64,000 nucleotides of DNA from Pseudomonas vanderleydeniana (GTDB taxonomy: Bacteria > Pseudomonadota > Gammaproteobacteria > Pseudomonadales > Pseudomonadaceae): positions 3,832,001 to 3,896,000 of the forward strand of contig NZ_CP077093.1 of the NCBI RefSeq assembly GCF_014268755.2, read 5' to 3'. Made by a program: the position numbers and the translations under genes. Position 1 is the first letter of the stretch. Every line of letters starts with the position of its first letter. Below, piece after piece: positions 1 to 8,512 of the stretch. The notes under the pieces were generated by a model that was not told the DNA's origin, did no database searches, and saw only the letters and a program-made list of their open reading frames with translations.

Positions 1-200
1 TCCGCGTCCTGCGTCTGAAGTTGCTGCAGCTCACGCCGGACCATGCTGGCGTACTCCGCCGGGGCCATCGCATAGAGCTGCGAGGCGACCCACGACAGCC
101 AGGCGCCCTGCAGCGCCTGCTTGCGCTCGAACAGGTGGCGGGCATCGAGACGGGCCTGCTCCAGGTGTTGCTGGTGAAACGCGGCCCGGCCGCCAGTCAT
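1..200 (-). CDS. Uncharacterised protein, N-terminal part (runs off the window)
   Basis: The reading frame starts at an ATG (198-200) that overlaps the TGA of the upstream gene as ATGA, so the two genes are translationally coupled. It stays open to the window edge. The visible 66 residues begin MTGGRAAFHQQHLEQARLD and are rich in Gln, Arg, Leu and Ala, suggesting a soluble, mostly helical protein with no signal peptide or membrane segment. I do not recognise the family. The stop codon lies outside the window. Confidence 0.6.
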   Translation of the reverse strand, partial: MTGGRAAFHQQHLEQARLDARHLFERKQALQGAWLSWVASQLYAMAPAEYASMVRRELQQLQTQDA

Positions 201-667
201 TGCTCGCTGGCCTTGAACGTCAGCTCACCCTTGCGCCATTTCGCGGCCTTCTTCGTCACATCCTTGAGGGTCTTGGTCAGGCCTTCCTGCAATTGCTCAT
301 GGGCGGCGAACACCATCACGACCGTATGGCTCTCCTTGAACACGATGCCATGACCCTGTTCGTTCGAGACATAGGCATAGTCACCCAGCCCATAGACCGT
401 GAGCTTGATTTCGCGAAACTTGATATCGAACTTTCCACCTTCGCGGCTAGGCAGTACCGCTGCACGGAAATGATCGCCGACTTTCAATTCGAGCCGCTGT
501 TTGTCATCGACGACCATGGCCGATTCCGTATCGATCTCGGCGATATAGATGCCTTCGGCGGTTTGTTCTGTGATGTAGACGAAACGTGATTGGAACTGCT
601 TGACCAGTTTTGCCCGCAGGTCGCCCAAGACGAACAATGCATGCATATCCAGATTACTGACTGCCAA
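197..667 (-). CDS. Uncharacterised soluble protein
   Basis: This is an open frame of about 156 residues ending EGLTKTLKDVTKKAAKWRKG-ELTFKASEQ, coupled by ATGA to the partial gene at 1-200. The start is uncertain. A TTG at 665-667 is preceded by GAGGG at a good distance, while the ATG at 644-646 has no visible Shine-Dalgarno and would give a 149-residue product. The N-terminal half alternates charged and hydrophobic residues as in beta strands (EGIYIAEIDTESAMVVDDKQ), and the C-terminus is helical and lysine-rich. There is no signal peptide, no membrane segment and no motif I recognise. The overlap with its neighbour implies a shared function or complex. No function is assigned. Confidence 0.6.
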   Translation of the reverse strand: MAVSNLDMHALFVLGDLRAKLVKQFQSRFVYITEQTAEGIYIAEIDTESAMVVDDKQRLELKVGDHFRAAVLPSREGGKFDIKFREIKLTVYGLGDYAYVSNEQGHGIVFKESHTVVMVFAAHEQLQEGLTKTLKDVTKKAAKWRKGELTFKASEQ

Positions 668-1186
668 CGAAAAGCCCTCAAACCCAAAAATGAAGCCGCC
701 CAGCGGGGAGCAGGCAGCACAAGACATTCGGTCATTGCCGACGGTTACTCACTGGAGACCCTGATGACTGCCTGTCGACCCCGCGGAGGTCGAGTGAAAA
801 ACACAGAAAGACTAATGGATCAAAAGTTCTGTTACTTCTGCGAATACTCACCAGAGTGTGAAGGAAAACACCGCATGTCGCTGACGCCAGCAAGTGGGAC
901 AGTGAAATTACGGAGGTTACCTTTCTGAAAAAGCGCAGTTTCCGACGTGCAAGTTGAAAGCCCCCAAAACGACACCAACCGGGGGAACTGCAGCGATTTT
1001 AGAACACGTCGGCCTGTCACTGCCAATCAAACTACCGCCAAGTGGTACCAGACCAGACAAAAAGTACTGATCAATGACCGATCTGACAATCCCCTGAGGT
1101 GCCCTGCCATCGTTTTTCGCCGCATGACCGCTCAAGCAAAAGGTAACAACGCCGATACAAAGGCAGTAATCCGGAGAAAGGACGCC
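668..1186. other. Intergenic region without a convincing gene
   Basis: This is about 520 bp. Short open frames on both strands lack ribosome binding sites and Pseudomonas codon use. A 6-bp inverted repeat TCGACC...GGTCGA (775-793) is the only compact structure seen. The right end carries the ribosome binding site GGAGAAAGG (1173-1181) of the next gene, and a promoter is presumably nearby. Confidence 0.5.
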
Positions 1187-1600
1187 ATGATGATCAGCCT
1201 GAACTCACTCGCGATCTCCATGCCTTCGCTGACCAGCCGCAGCGATGAGACCGAGGGAGCGGCCCCTGCCTTGTCCATTCGCACCTTGCTGGGTGATGAC
1301 GCCGATAGCGATTTCACCCTGGCCCCTGCCGACAGCCTGGCGGGTAACGAACTGGCGGCAAAGAATCGCATCAAGCAGCTGCGCAAACAGCTCGAGCAGT
1401 TGCAGCAGAAACTGCGGCGGGCCAACGCGCGCCTGGCCGCCATGAAAAAGGCTCGCTACCGCACCGAGGAAGCGCGCAATGCCGCGATCCAACCGGCCCG
1501 CGCCGAGGTCATGGCGCTCAATAGCGCACTGAACAGCGTCAACATCGCCTTGTTCATGGCGCAGAAGCTGCTCGCCGGCATGATCAACACAACCGTTTGA
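1187..1600 (+). CDS. Small coiled-coil protein, function unknown
   Basis: The product is 137 residues. The ATG at 1187 is chosen because GGAGAAAGG lies 5 bases upstream; the frame is open further upstream but without such a signal. Residues 1-55 are Ser/Asp/Ala-rich and probably disordered. Residues about 56-110 form a strong predicted coiled coil (heptads through KQLEQLQQKLRRANARLAAM, positively charged). The C-terminus (NIALFMAQKLLAGMINTTV) is amphipathic or hydrophobic. No signal peptide is seen. It is a single-gene unit facing away from gene 197-667 and toward the chemoreceptor. I do not recognise the family; a structural or adaptor role is possible but is inference only. Confidence 0.65.
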   Translation: MMISLNSLAISMPSLTSRSDETEGAAPALSIRTLLGDDADSDFTLAPADSLAGNELAAKNRIKQLRKQLEQLQQKLRRANARLAAMKKARYRTEEARNAAIQPARAEVMALNSALNSVNIALFMAQKLLAGMINTTV

Positions 1601-1670
1601 GCCCCTCTGTCCGCCTCCCTGCATAAGCTCAGGCGGCCGTCGAACGGCCGCATTCATAACCTGGCCAGGA

Positions 1671-3296
1671 CTACCGGCGCTGCGACGCCTGCGGAGCACT
1701 CTCCGGCCGGTATCCCAGGCGCAGGCCGCCCCAGTGCCGGCCCTTGACCATGATCGGCACTGACAGGTCATGCATCAACTCACCGGTATCGCGGGTGTAG
1801 GTCTGCAACAGCACCGGCTGCTGGTGGCTGCCGCAACGAATACCGGTACGATCATCGAACTTGCGCTTGGTACGGTTCTGCAACGCATCCTTGGCCGTAT
1901 CGCCGGTCAGGGGCTGGGAGAACGCCTGGTTGTGAGTCGGCACATAGCCTTGCGGTGTGCAGGCAATGGCGAAGACCAGGCCCTCGTGACGTGCCAACAG
2001 GGGTTCCTGGATCGCCGGCAGCACCTGGTCGGTGTAACGGTCGAAACGGGTCTGGTACTTGGTGGGCGAGGTATTGGCAATCACCTGGTAGCTACGGTCG
2101 AACAGGTCTTCCAGCGTGATGCGGTTCTGCTCGATGTCGGCCTCGAAACGTGCGGCAATCTGGCTGGCGCCTTCCCGGGCCAGGTCATAGGCACGCTGGT
2201 GATAATCATCCAGGCCAACCTCGGCCAGTCGCTCGCTGATGATCTCGGCCTGCCCTTCCATCTGTACGGCGGCCTCGGCCAGGCGCCGGGTCTGCTGGTC
2301 ACTCACCGACAGGTCGCCACGCATCTGCTCCACCGCGCCGAACAGGCTTTCCAGTTGCTCACGATTGTTCTGCGCACCGCGGGCAATCTCACTGACCTGG
2401 CCTTCCACGCCGGCAGCCAGTTGGGCAATGTTCTCCAGTTGCCGGCCCGTCTGCTCGACCTGCTCGACGCCGCCCTCGAGGTCCGCGGAGAGTTGCTGGA
2501 TCTGCTCCACCACCTGGGCGGTACGCTGCTGGATATCGGCGACCATCACGCCGACCTCGTCGGTCGCGGCGGCGGTTCGCCCGGCCAGTCCGCGCACTTC
2601 GTCGGCCACCACGGCGAACCCGCGCCCGTGCTCGCCGGCGCGGGCCGCCTCGATGGCGGCATTGAGCGCCAGCAGGTTGGTCTGGCTGGCAATGGCCTGG
2701 ATCACCAGGGTCACCCGCTGGATCTCCTCGCTGCGCAGGCTCAAGGCCTCGATCAGCTCACGGCTGGCCGCTGCGCGCTGGCTGAGCTGGTGCATGCGAC
2801 TGATCGACTCCGACAGCACGGCATGCCCCTCGGCACTGCTCTGGCGCGCCTCGCTGGCCGAGCCGAGGGCCTGCTGGCTGAGCTGTGAAGTGGCCTGTTC
2901 GGTATCGATCACCCGTTCGGCGCTGCTGACGATCTGCGCCGCGGCATCCAGTTGCGATTGCAGCTTGCCGGCCAGTTGCTTGACCGAGAAGGCGACGCCG
3001 GCCGCCGACAGGGCGTTATGGCTGGTGGCATAGGACAGATCGCGGGTCAGCTCGCCCAGTGCATCTCCTTCGCTCTTGGGTGCGGCCTCTGTGGGACGCG
3101 AGCGCCACAACGGCAACCAGGCCAGCAACAGCGCCAGCGGCAGGCAAACGCCCAGCGGCCAGTCGGCATAGGCCATGGCCGACAGCAACAGCGCCAGCCC
3201 GATACTTTGAATCAGTGGCACCCGCCAGCGCGGGGACGACTTCGACTGCGCCTCCAATGGCGCGAGAACTCCAGGCAGAATTCCTTCTCCAGACAT
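1671..3296 (-). CDS. Methyl-accepting chemotaxis protein with C-terminal sensor domain
   Basis: The protein has 541 residues. Two closely spaced hydrophobic segments near residues 26-44 and 46-64 leave almost no periplasmic loop, so the receptor is anchored but has no external sensor. The conserved MCP hairpin ([17 protein letters not shown], then [12 protein letters not shown]) lies at about residues 200-240, much earlier than usual. After a long coiled coil, the last 150 residues (about 385-535) form a separate cytoplasmic domain containing [13 protein letters not shown] and [17 protein letters not shown]. Similar tails occur on some Pseudomonas receptors and resemble Cache/PAS-like sensors. 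It likely senses an intracellular signal and feeds a CheA/CheW array. No che genes are adjacent. The ligand is unknown. Confidence 0.85.
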   Translation of the reverse strand: MSGEGILPGVLAPLEAQSKSSPRWRVPLIQSIGLALLLSAMAYADWPLGVCLPLALLLAWLPLWRSRPTEAAPKSEGDALGELTRDLSYATSHNALSAAGVAFSVKQLAGKLQSQLDAAAQIVSSAERVIDTEQATSQLSQQALGSASEARQSSAEGHAVLSESISRMHQLSQRAAASRELIEALSLRSEEIQRVTLVIQAIASQTNLLALNAAIEAARAGEHGRGFAVVADEVRGLAGRTAAATDEVGVMVADIQQRTAQVVEQIQQLSADLEGGVEQVEQTGRQLENIAQLAAGVEGQVSEIARGAQNNREQLESLFGAVEQMRGDLSVSDQQTRRLAEAAVQMEGQAEIISERLAEVGLDDYHQRAYDLAREGASQIAARFEADIEQNRITLEDLFDRSYQVIANTSPTKYQTRFDRYTDQVLPAIQEPLLARHEGLVFAIACTPQGYVPTHNQAFSQPLTGDTAKDALQNRTKRKFDDRTGIRCGSHQQPVLLQTYTRDTGELMHDLSVPIMVKGRHWGGLRLGYRPESAPQASQRR

Positions 3297-3481
3297 AAGC
3301 GTTACCCACTTTCGGCTTCTAGTTATTTTCCTGCATTAAACGCCACTACAAGGCCATTATCCATGGTCCGTTAGTTGTAATCGACGAGGGGTGGGCACAG
3401 CGAATCGAATAGCGCTGGAGACAGAAGGTAGGGATCTGGAAGTGGTGGCAGAACACGCCAGGCAGGCGCATCGGCACTCTG

Positions 3482-3544
3482 TACGCCATACCCGCGCAGC
3501 GAAGTGCTCGCAGCCGATCCTGTCGGGGCGTCGGGTATGGCGTA
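3482..3544. repeat. Perfect 13-bp inverted repeat
   Basis: TACGCCATACCCG (3482-3494) is the exact reverse complement of CGGGTATGGCGTA (3532-3544), with a 37-base loop. It lies in the 308-bp gap between the DksA-like gene, which is transcribed toward it, and the chemoreceptor. It could be a terminator-type stem without a U tract, an operator pair or a structured RNA. No other gene is seen in the gap. Confidence 0.6.
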
Positions 3545-3604
3545 TATCGGGGCTGCTACCGGGGTATTTTGACACCCCGGGGGCCCACTGGCACAGCGGG
3601 CCGA

Positions 3605-4009
3605 TCAGGCCTGGCGCTGGTGCTTGTCGATCTGCTCGTGACGCTCTTGCGCCTCGATGCAGTACTTGGTGGTCGGGCTGATCAGCAGGCGCTTGAGGCC
3701 AATCGGATCGCCGCTGTCATCACACCAGCCGAAGGAGTCGTCGCGAATGCGGTCCAGGGCCTGTTCCAGCTGCGGCAGCATGCGCTGGTCGCGATCGATC
3801 GCGTTCACCAGCCAGGTGCGTTCTTCTTCAACGGAGGCGGCGTCAGCCGGGTCTGCCGGGGTATCGAGGCTTTCGATAGCCACGCGGTTCTGCTCGATAC
3901 GCTCGTGGGTTTCGACTTTCATTGCCTGCAACAGCTCGGTGAAGAAAGCCAGTTGCTCAGCGTTCATGTAGTCGTCCGCCGGCATGGCCAGCAACTTTTC
4001 CTTTGTCAT
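3605..4009 (-). CDS. DksA-family transcription factor with degenerate zinc finger
   Basis: The product is 134 residues and starts MTKEKLLAMPADDYMNAEQL, matching the N-terminus of DksA proteins. The ATG at 4009 is preferred over one at 4036 because AGAGA precedes it. The coiled-coil part carries the acidic tip (DTPADPADAAS, about 50-59) that reaches into the RNA polymerase secondary channel. Only two of the four zinc-finger cysteines remain: C96-x2-S99 and C117-x2-A120. This matches the Cys/Thr/Cys/Ala pattern of zinc-independent P. aeruginosa DksA2. The expected role is the ppGpp-linked stringent response, possibly under zinc limitation. No Zur-type palindrome was recognised upstream. It may be DksA2 itself or another paralogue, so no symbol is given. 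Confidence 0.85.
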   Translation of the reverse strand: MTKEKLLAMPADDYMNAEQLAFFTELLQAMKVETHERIEQNRVAIESLDTPADPADAASVEEERTWLVNAIDRDQRMLPQLEQALDRIRDDSFGWCDDSGDPIGLKRLLISPTTKYCIEAQERHEQIDKHQRQA

Positions 4010-4191
4010 TGATTTCTCTATAGAAAATACGTGCATTAAGGCGAATTAGGGAGCGTTCTGAACACCTGAGGGGATGCACAGAAAGGCGCCGTCCATTCCA
4101 AGCGCCACCCGGCACTCAATTTACGAGGGGCGGCAGTCTAAGGCCGAGTTATCGAGTCAGCAACAGAAATGACAGCAAAATCGTTCAATAA

Positions 4192-4227
4192 CCCCTGGCA
4201 AGCGCTATAAGGGCCTGTATCCAGGGG
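4192..4227. repeat. 7-bp inverted repeat in the dksA-like/fadD gap
   Basis: CCCCTGG (4192-4198) pairs with CCAGGGG (4221-4227) around a 22-base loop, about 170 bp beyond the fadD stop. It could act as a weak stem-loop terminator for fadD. The rest of the 385-bp gap (4010-4394) shows no gene. Confidence 0.35.
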
Positions 4228-4394
4228 GTATCGGAGTGCGTTTATAGCAAGAAATTCCCTTGGCTGCCTGTGTCCGGGAGACGGACGGCAGTGCCCCATG
4301 AGCCAGGGATAGGGGAATTGGGGTGTGGGTGGCGGGCGTGGCAGCCCTGTTCGCCGCGTCACAGGCCAGAACCTGTGCGCGGCCGCCACGCGGG

Positions 4395-6101
4395 CTACTC
4401 GCGCAAGGCCCGACGCAGCACCTTGCCCACCGTGGTCTTGGGCAGCTCTTCGACCCGGAATTCGACGATCCTGGGTACCTTGTACCCGGTGAGGTATTCC
4501 CGGCAATGGGCCAGCAACTGCATTTCGGTCAGGCCCGGATCCCGCCGCACGACGAAGATCTTCACCCGCTCCCCGGTCACCTGGTCCGGTACGCCGATCG
4601 CCGCTACCTCGGCCACCCCGGGGTGCAGCGCCACCACGTCCTCGATCTCGTTGGGGTAAACGTTGAAGCCCGATACCAGGATCATGTCCTTCTTGCGATC
4701 GACCAGCCGGATGAAGCCCTGCTCGTTCATGATCCCGATGTCACCGGTCGACAACCAGCCCTCGGCATCCAGCACCTTGGCCGTCTCATCCGGACGTTTC
4801 CAGTAGCCCTTCATCACCTGCGGCCCACGTACCTGCAGCTCGCCCTCCTCGCCGATGTCCGCCAGCGAGCCATCCTCCCGGGCAAACCGCACCCAGGTGG
4901 AGGGCAATGGCACACCGATGGTGCCGCTGAACTCACCTTCGCGCATGCGCTTGATATCGATCGGACTGATGCTCACCACCGGCGAGCATTCGGTGAGCCC
5001 GTAGCCTTCGATGATCGGGACCCCGGTCACCTCCTGCCAACGACGCGCCACGGCCGTGTGCGTGGCCATGCCACCGGCAATCGCCAGTTTCAGGTCGGAG
5101 AAGTCCCGCGCGCGGAATTCATCGTTCTCCAGCAAACCATTGAACAGCGTGTTGACCCCGACGATGCCGCTGAATTTTTCCTTGCGCAGGATCATCTGTA
5201 CCCGCTTCACATCCCGCGGGTTGGCGATGAGGATGTTGCGCCCGCCCAGGCACATGAACATCAGGCAGTTCACGGTCAGCGACAGCACGTGATACAGCGG
5301 CAACAGGGTGACGTTGGTTTCCTGCTGGTTCTCGTCGAGCTGGTCGCCAACCCAGGCCTTGGCCTGCATCAGGTTGGCGAGGATGTTGCGGTGGGTGAGC
5401 ATCGCGCCCTTGGCATCGCCTGTGGTACCGCCGGTGTATTGCAGGAAGGCGATATCGTCATGGGTCAACTTCACCGGGCCGGGTTTCATGTTCCGGGCCT
5501 GCTTCATCATCGCCGGGAAACGGATCGAACCCGGCAGGTTGAAGCGCGGGACCTGTTTCTGCACATGGCGCAGGACGAAGTTCAGCGCCGCCCCCTTGAA
5601 GGTCCCCACCAGGTCACCAATGGCCGCCACCACGATATTTTTCAGCGAGCTGCCTTCCATCGCCTGTTCCAGCGTATGGGCGAAGTTCTCGAAGATCACC
5701 AGGGTCTCGGCGCCACTGTCCTTGAGCAGGTGCCTGAGCTCACGGGCGGTATAGAGCGGGTTGACGTTGACCACCACGGCACCGGCCAGCAGGGTGCCGA
5801 ACAGGCAGATCGGGTACTGCAGGCAGTTGGGCATCATCAGGGCCACGCGATCGCCCTTCTTCACCCCTCGCGACTGCAGCCAGCCGGTGAAGGCAAAGAC
5901 CCGGCGCTCCCATTCGTCATACCCCATCTCGGTGCCGATGCTGACGTAGGCCACCCGCTGGCGGTATTTCTCCACGTGTTCAAGGAATACCTCGCGCAAC
6001 GACGGGTAACGGTCGATCTCGCTCTCGACATCCGCCGGCACGCCGGGATGGTAGGCCTTCACCCAGACACGTTCGGTACTCTGCAGGCTCGCGACACTCA
6101 T
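4395..6101 (-). CDS. fadD: Long-chain fatty acid-CoA ligase
   Basis: The product is 568 residues, a normal length for FadD. It activates fatty acids to acyl-CoA with ATP at the inner membrane face. The AMP-binding P-loop (YTGGTTGDAKGAMLTHRN) is clear near residue 213. The A5/A7-type motifs (GYGLTECSP, then GWLSTGDIG), the VDRKKDMILVSGFNVYPNE linker and the catalytic lysine region (PKTTVGKVLRR) at the end are all present. The ATG follows AAGGAG. The gene starts only 21 bp after the thiolase stop, so the two are probably one transcript. The gap is filled by an AACAACAA motif that can bind Hfq/Crc. It sits in an alkane/fatty-acid cluster, so it probably serves products of AlkB oxidation as well as exogenous fatty acids. 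Confidence 0.95.
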   Translation of the reverse strand: MSVASLQSTERVWVKAYHPGVPADVESEIDRYPSLREVFLEHVEKYRQRVAYVSIGTEMGYDEWERRVFAFTGWLQSRGVKKGDRVALMMPNCLQYPICLFGTLLAGAVVVNVNPLYTARELRHLLKDSGAETLVIFENFAHTLEQAMEGSSLKNIVVAAIGDLVGTFKGAALNFVLRHVQKQVPRFNLPGSIRFPAMMKQARNMKPGPVKLTHDDIAFLQYTGGTTGDAKGAMLTHRNILANLMQAKAWVGDQLDENQQETNVTLLPLYHVLSLTVNCLMFMCLGGRNILIANPRDVKRVQMILRKEKFSGIVGVNTLFNGLLENDEFRARDFSDLKLAIAGGMATHTAVARRWQEVTGVPIIEGYGLTECSPVVSISPIDIKRMREGEFSGTIGVPLPSTWVRFAREDGSLADIGEEGELQVRGPQVMKGYWKRPDETAKVLDAEGWLSTGDIGIMNEQGFIRLVDRKKDMILVSGFNVYPNEIEDVVALHPGVAEVAAIGVPDQVTGERVKIFVVRRDPGLTEMQLLAHCREYLTGYKVPRIVEFRVEELPKTTVGKVLRRALRE

Positions 6102-6111
6102 GGCAGTCTCC

Positions 6112-6119
6112 TTGTTGTT
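6112..6119 (-). promoter_or_regulatory. Crc/Hfq-type CA motif before fadD
   Basis: On the coding strand this reads AACAACAA, an exact match to the catabolite activity motif AANAANAA. It sits directly before the AAGGAG ribosome binding site of fadD. In Pseudomonas, Hfq with Crc binds such motifs and blocks translation when preferred carbon sources are present. Confidence 0.5.
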
Positions 6120-6122
6120 GTT

Positions 6123-7421
6123 TTATTTTTCGACGATCGCCGTCACACCCAGGCCGCCGGCGGCACACACGGAAATCAGCCCGCGACCGCCGCCGCGCTG
6201 GTCAATGGCCTTGGCCAGGCTGGCCAGCAACCTGCCACCGGTGGCCGCGAACGGGTGCCCGCAGCCGAGCGAGCCGCCGTTGACGTTGAGCTTGCTGCGG
6301 TCGATGCTCCCCAGCGGAGCCGGCAGCCCCAGCCGCTCACGACAATAGTCGGCATCCTCCCAGGCCTTGAGCGTGCACAGCACCTGCGCGGCGAAGGCTT
6401 CGTGGATCTCATAGAAATCAAAGTCCTGCAGGCCCAGCCCTTCGCGAGCGAGCATCCGCGGAACAGCATAGGCCGGTGCCATCAGCAGGCCCTCGCTGCC
6501 GTCGACGAAGTTCACCGCGGCCGTTTCACCGGTGCGCAGATAGGCCAGCACCGGCAGGTTGTGCGCTGCCGCCCATTCTTCGCTGGCCAGCAGCACCACC
6601 GAGGCGCCGTCGGTCAGCGGCGTCGAGTTGCCGGCGGTGAGGGTACCGTTGCGCTTGTCGTAGGCCGGGCCCAGCCCGGCAAGTTTCTCCAGGCTGGTGT
6701 CGGCGCGCAGGTTGTTGTCGCGCTTGAGCCCACGATACGGCGTGATCAGGTCGTCGAAGAACCCGCGCTGATAGGCCGCGTTCAGCGATTGGTGGCTGCT
6801 CATCGCCAGTTCGTCCTGGGCCAGACGCTTAATCTGCCAACGCTTGGCCATCTCCTCGCAATGCTCGCCCATGGACAGCCCGGTGCGCGGCTCGCCATTG
6901 CGCGGCAGCAACGGCTTGAAGAACATCGACGGGCGGATGGCGAGCAGGCTGCGCAGCTTGCCCAGGGTGTCCCTGCTGCGGTTGGCGTCGAGCAGGGTCC
7001 GGCGCAGCGACTCGTTGATGCCGATGGGCGCATCGGAGGTGGTGTCGGAACCGCCGGCGACTCCGACCTCGATCTGTCCCAGGGCGATCTTGTTGGCGAC
7101 CAGCAATGCCGCCTCCAGCCCCGTGCCACAGGCTTGCTGGATGTCATAGGCCGGGGTTTCCGGCGACAGCGTGGTGGACAGCAGTGTCTCGCGAGCGAGA
7201 TTGAAGTCCCGTGAATGCTTGATCACCGCCCCTGCGGCGAACTCGCCCAGCCGCTGGCCCTGCAGGCCAAAACGGTCGACCAGCCCTTGCAGGGCAGCCG
7301 CCAGCAGATCCTGGTTGCTGTCATGGGAATACACCGTATTGGAACGGGCAAAGGGAATCCGGTTGCCACCGAGAATGGCGACCCGTCTTGCCGGAGCCGG
7401 TGTGAAGCTGTAGTCGGTCAT
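6123..7421 (-). CDS. Acetyl-CoA C-acyltransferase (thiolase, FadI-like)
   Basis: The product is 432 residues. The ATG at 7421 is chosen because GGAAGGAAA precedes it; an upstream in-frame ATG at 7520 lies in a REP region. It catalyses the last step of beta-oxidation, cleaving 3-ketoacyl-CoA with CoA. The nucleophilic cysteine is C98 in DIQQACGTGLEAALL. The catalytic His motif (LGCGHPFAATGGR) and the second cysteine (SVCAAGGLGVT) are near the C-terminus. The length and the VAILGGNRIPFARS start resemble FadI-type rather than FadA-type thiolases. It lies upstream of fadD in the same direction. With the MaoC, FabG-like and FadE genes upstream it forms a nearly complete beta-oxidation set. Confidence 0.92.
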   Translation of the reverse strand: MTDYSFTPAPARRVAILGGNRIPFARSNTVYSHDSNQDLLAAALQGLVDRFGLQGQRLGEFAAGAVIKHSRDFNLARETLLSTTLSPETPAYDIQQACGTGLEAALLVANKIALGQIEVGVAGGSDTTSDAPIGINESLRRTLLDANRSRDTLGKLRSLLAIRPSMFFKPLLPRNGEPRTGLSMGEHCEEMAKRWQIKRLAQDELAMSSHQSLNAAYQRGFFDDLITPYRGLKRDNNLRADTSLEKLAGLGPAYDKRNGTLTAGNSTPLTDGASVVLLASEEWAAAHNLPVLAYLRTGETAAVNFVDGSEGLLMAPAYAVPRMLAREGLGLQDFDFYEIHEAFAAQVLCTLKAWEDADYCRERLGLPAPLGSIDRSKLNVNGGSLGCGHPFAATGGRLLASLAKAIDQRGGGRGLISVCAAGGLGVTAIVEK

Positions 7422-7462
7422 GCAAAGTTTCCTTCCATACGCATGACCTGCAGGTGCGGCAC

Positions 7463-7596
7463 CTGTGGCGAGTGGGCTTGCCCACGCTCGACTGCGAAGC
7501 AGTCGTAAATCTGAATTCACGTCAAATCAGACAGACCGTGACATTCGGTTTCAGGATGGCCTCGCCATCCAGCGCGGGCAAGCCCGCTCGCCACAG
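7463..7596. repeat. REP doublet (inverted pair of Pseudomonas REP elements)
   Basis: The left element CTGTGGCGAGTGGGCTTGCC and the right element ending CGGGCAAGCCCGCTCGCCAC are inverted copies of one family. Together they form a long imperfect hairpin between the MaoC gene and the thiolase gene. The same family recurs at 60851-60982 and 61082-61213. Such pairs are typical of extragenic Pseudomonas DNA and may affect mRNA decay or termination. Confidence 0.85.
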
Positions 7597-7624
7597 AACC
7601 CGCCCTGCAGGTTGTGCGGTGTGT

Positions 7625-8509
7625 TCAAGTGAGCGTGAGCACCCCACGCATGTGCGGCTTGTCTCCGGCCGCCGTGCGCACTTCAAAGGCCTGGCGTGAT
7701 TCGCTGGACGGCACCTTCCACAAGGTTGCACTGCCGGGCAGGAACATCGGCAGCTTGAACTCACAGTCGAGTCCCGCCGCGTCCAACGCGCGGGGCGGCT
7801 GCTGCGCGGCCAAGGCCCGGCCAAGGGTCCACATGCCATGGGCGATCGGGCGCCTGAAGCCGAACAGCCGTGCGCCCGGCCACGAGGTATGGATCGGATT
7901 GTGATCCCCCGACACCCTGGCGAAACGCCGCCCGAGGTCCGCCGCCAGCGACCAGCGCTGGGTTCGGACCAGCGCCTGCTCATCCAGCTCCAGTTCGCCC
8001 TGCCAGGGCTCGCCGACCGGCGCGGCGACACCACGACGCAGGTACAGGCTCTCGCTCTCCCAGACCAGGCTGCCATCACCATGGGCCTGGCTGACGATCA
8101 GCAGCGCCTGCCCCTTGGGGTGCGCCACCCAGCGTTCGCAATGCACCTGCAGGCGCAACGCCTGGCCCTCCTGCAGCCGCCGGTACTGGCGGATCCGGTT
8201 GGCCAGGTGCACCATGCCGCTGGCCGGCCAGGGAAACGCCGGGCTGGTCAAAAGAAGCAGGTGCAGGGGAAACGCCAGGGTGTGCACGAACGACAGCGGC
8301 ACGCCGTGCTCGCGGCGAAAACCGCAGGCCCGGGCGTATCGCTCGATGTCGGCGGCGCGCAGTTCCACGGCCGGTCTTACCAGCCGCTCCTGCGGCAAGG
8401 TCGGCACGCCTTCGACCTTGGCTTTGCGCAGGCTGCGCAAGCCGCCCCAGAGCAACCGGGCAGTCGACGGCACCGGATCGATGATACGCAGCGTCAAGTC
8501 CGTACTCAT
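7625..8509 (-). CDS. MaoC-like enoyl-CoA hydratase/dehydratase
   Basis: The product is 294 residues, the length of a two-hot-dog MaoC protein. The C-terminal half carries the hydratase signature (RRFARVSGDHNPIHTS, with the catalytic Asp/His pair), then FGFRRPIAHGMWTLGRAL. The N-terminal half is a degenerate hot-dog domain without the motif. It would hydrate enoyl-CoA to (R)-3-hydroxyacyl-CoA, a step for which the adjacent FabG-like protein could act as dehydrogenase. It starts 3 bp after the stop of that gene, so the two are co-translated. The ribosome binding site is weak, consistent with coupling. Confidence 0.85.
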   Translation of the reverse strand: MSTDLTLRIIDPVPSTARLLWGGLRSLRKAKVEGVPTLPQERLVRPAVELRAADIERYARACGFRREHGVPLSFVHTLAFPLHLLLLTSPAFPWPASGMVHLANRIRQYRRLQEGQALRLQVHCERWVAHPKGQALLIVSQAHGDGSLVWESESLYLRRGVAAPVGEPWQGELELDEQALVRTQRWSLAADLGRRFARVSGDHNPIHTSWPGARLFGFRRPIAHGMWTLGRALAAQQPPRALDAAGLDCEFKLPMFLPGSATLWKVPSSESRQAFEVRTAAGDKPHMRGVLTLT

Positions 8510-8512
8510 CGC

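Noticed and set aside
4323..7214. 963-codon open frame on the plus strand opposite fadD and the thiolase
   Set aside because: It is the antisense shadow of two well-recognised genes in GC-rich DNA. Its translation is rich in His, Gln and Arg with no family motif and it has no ribosome binding site.
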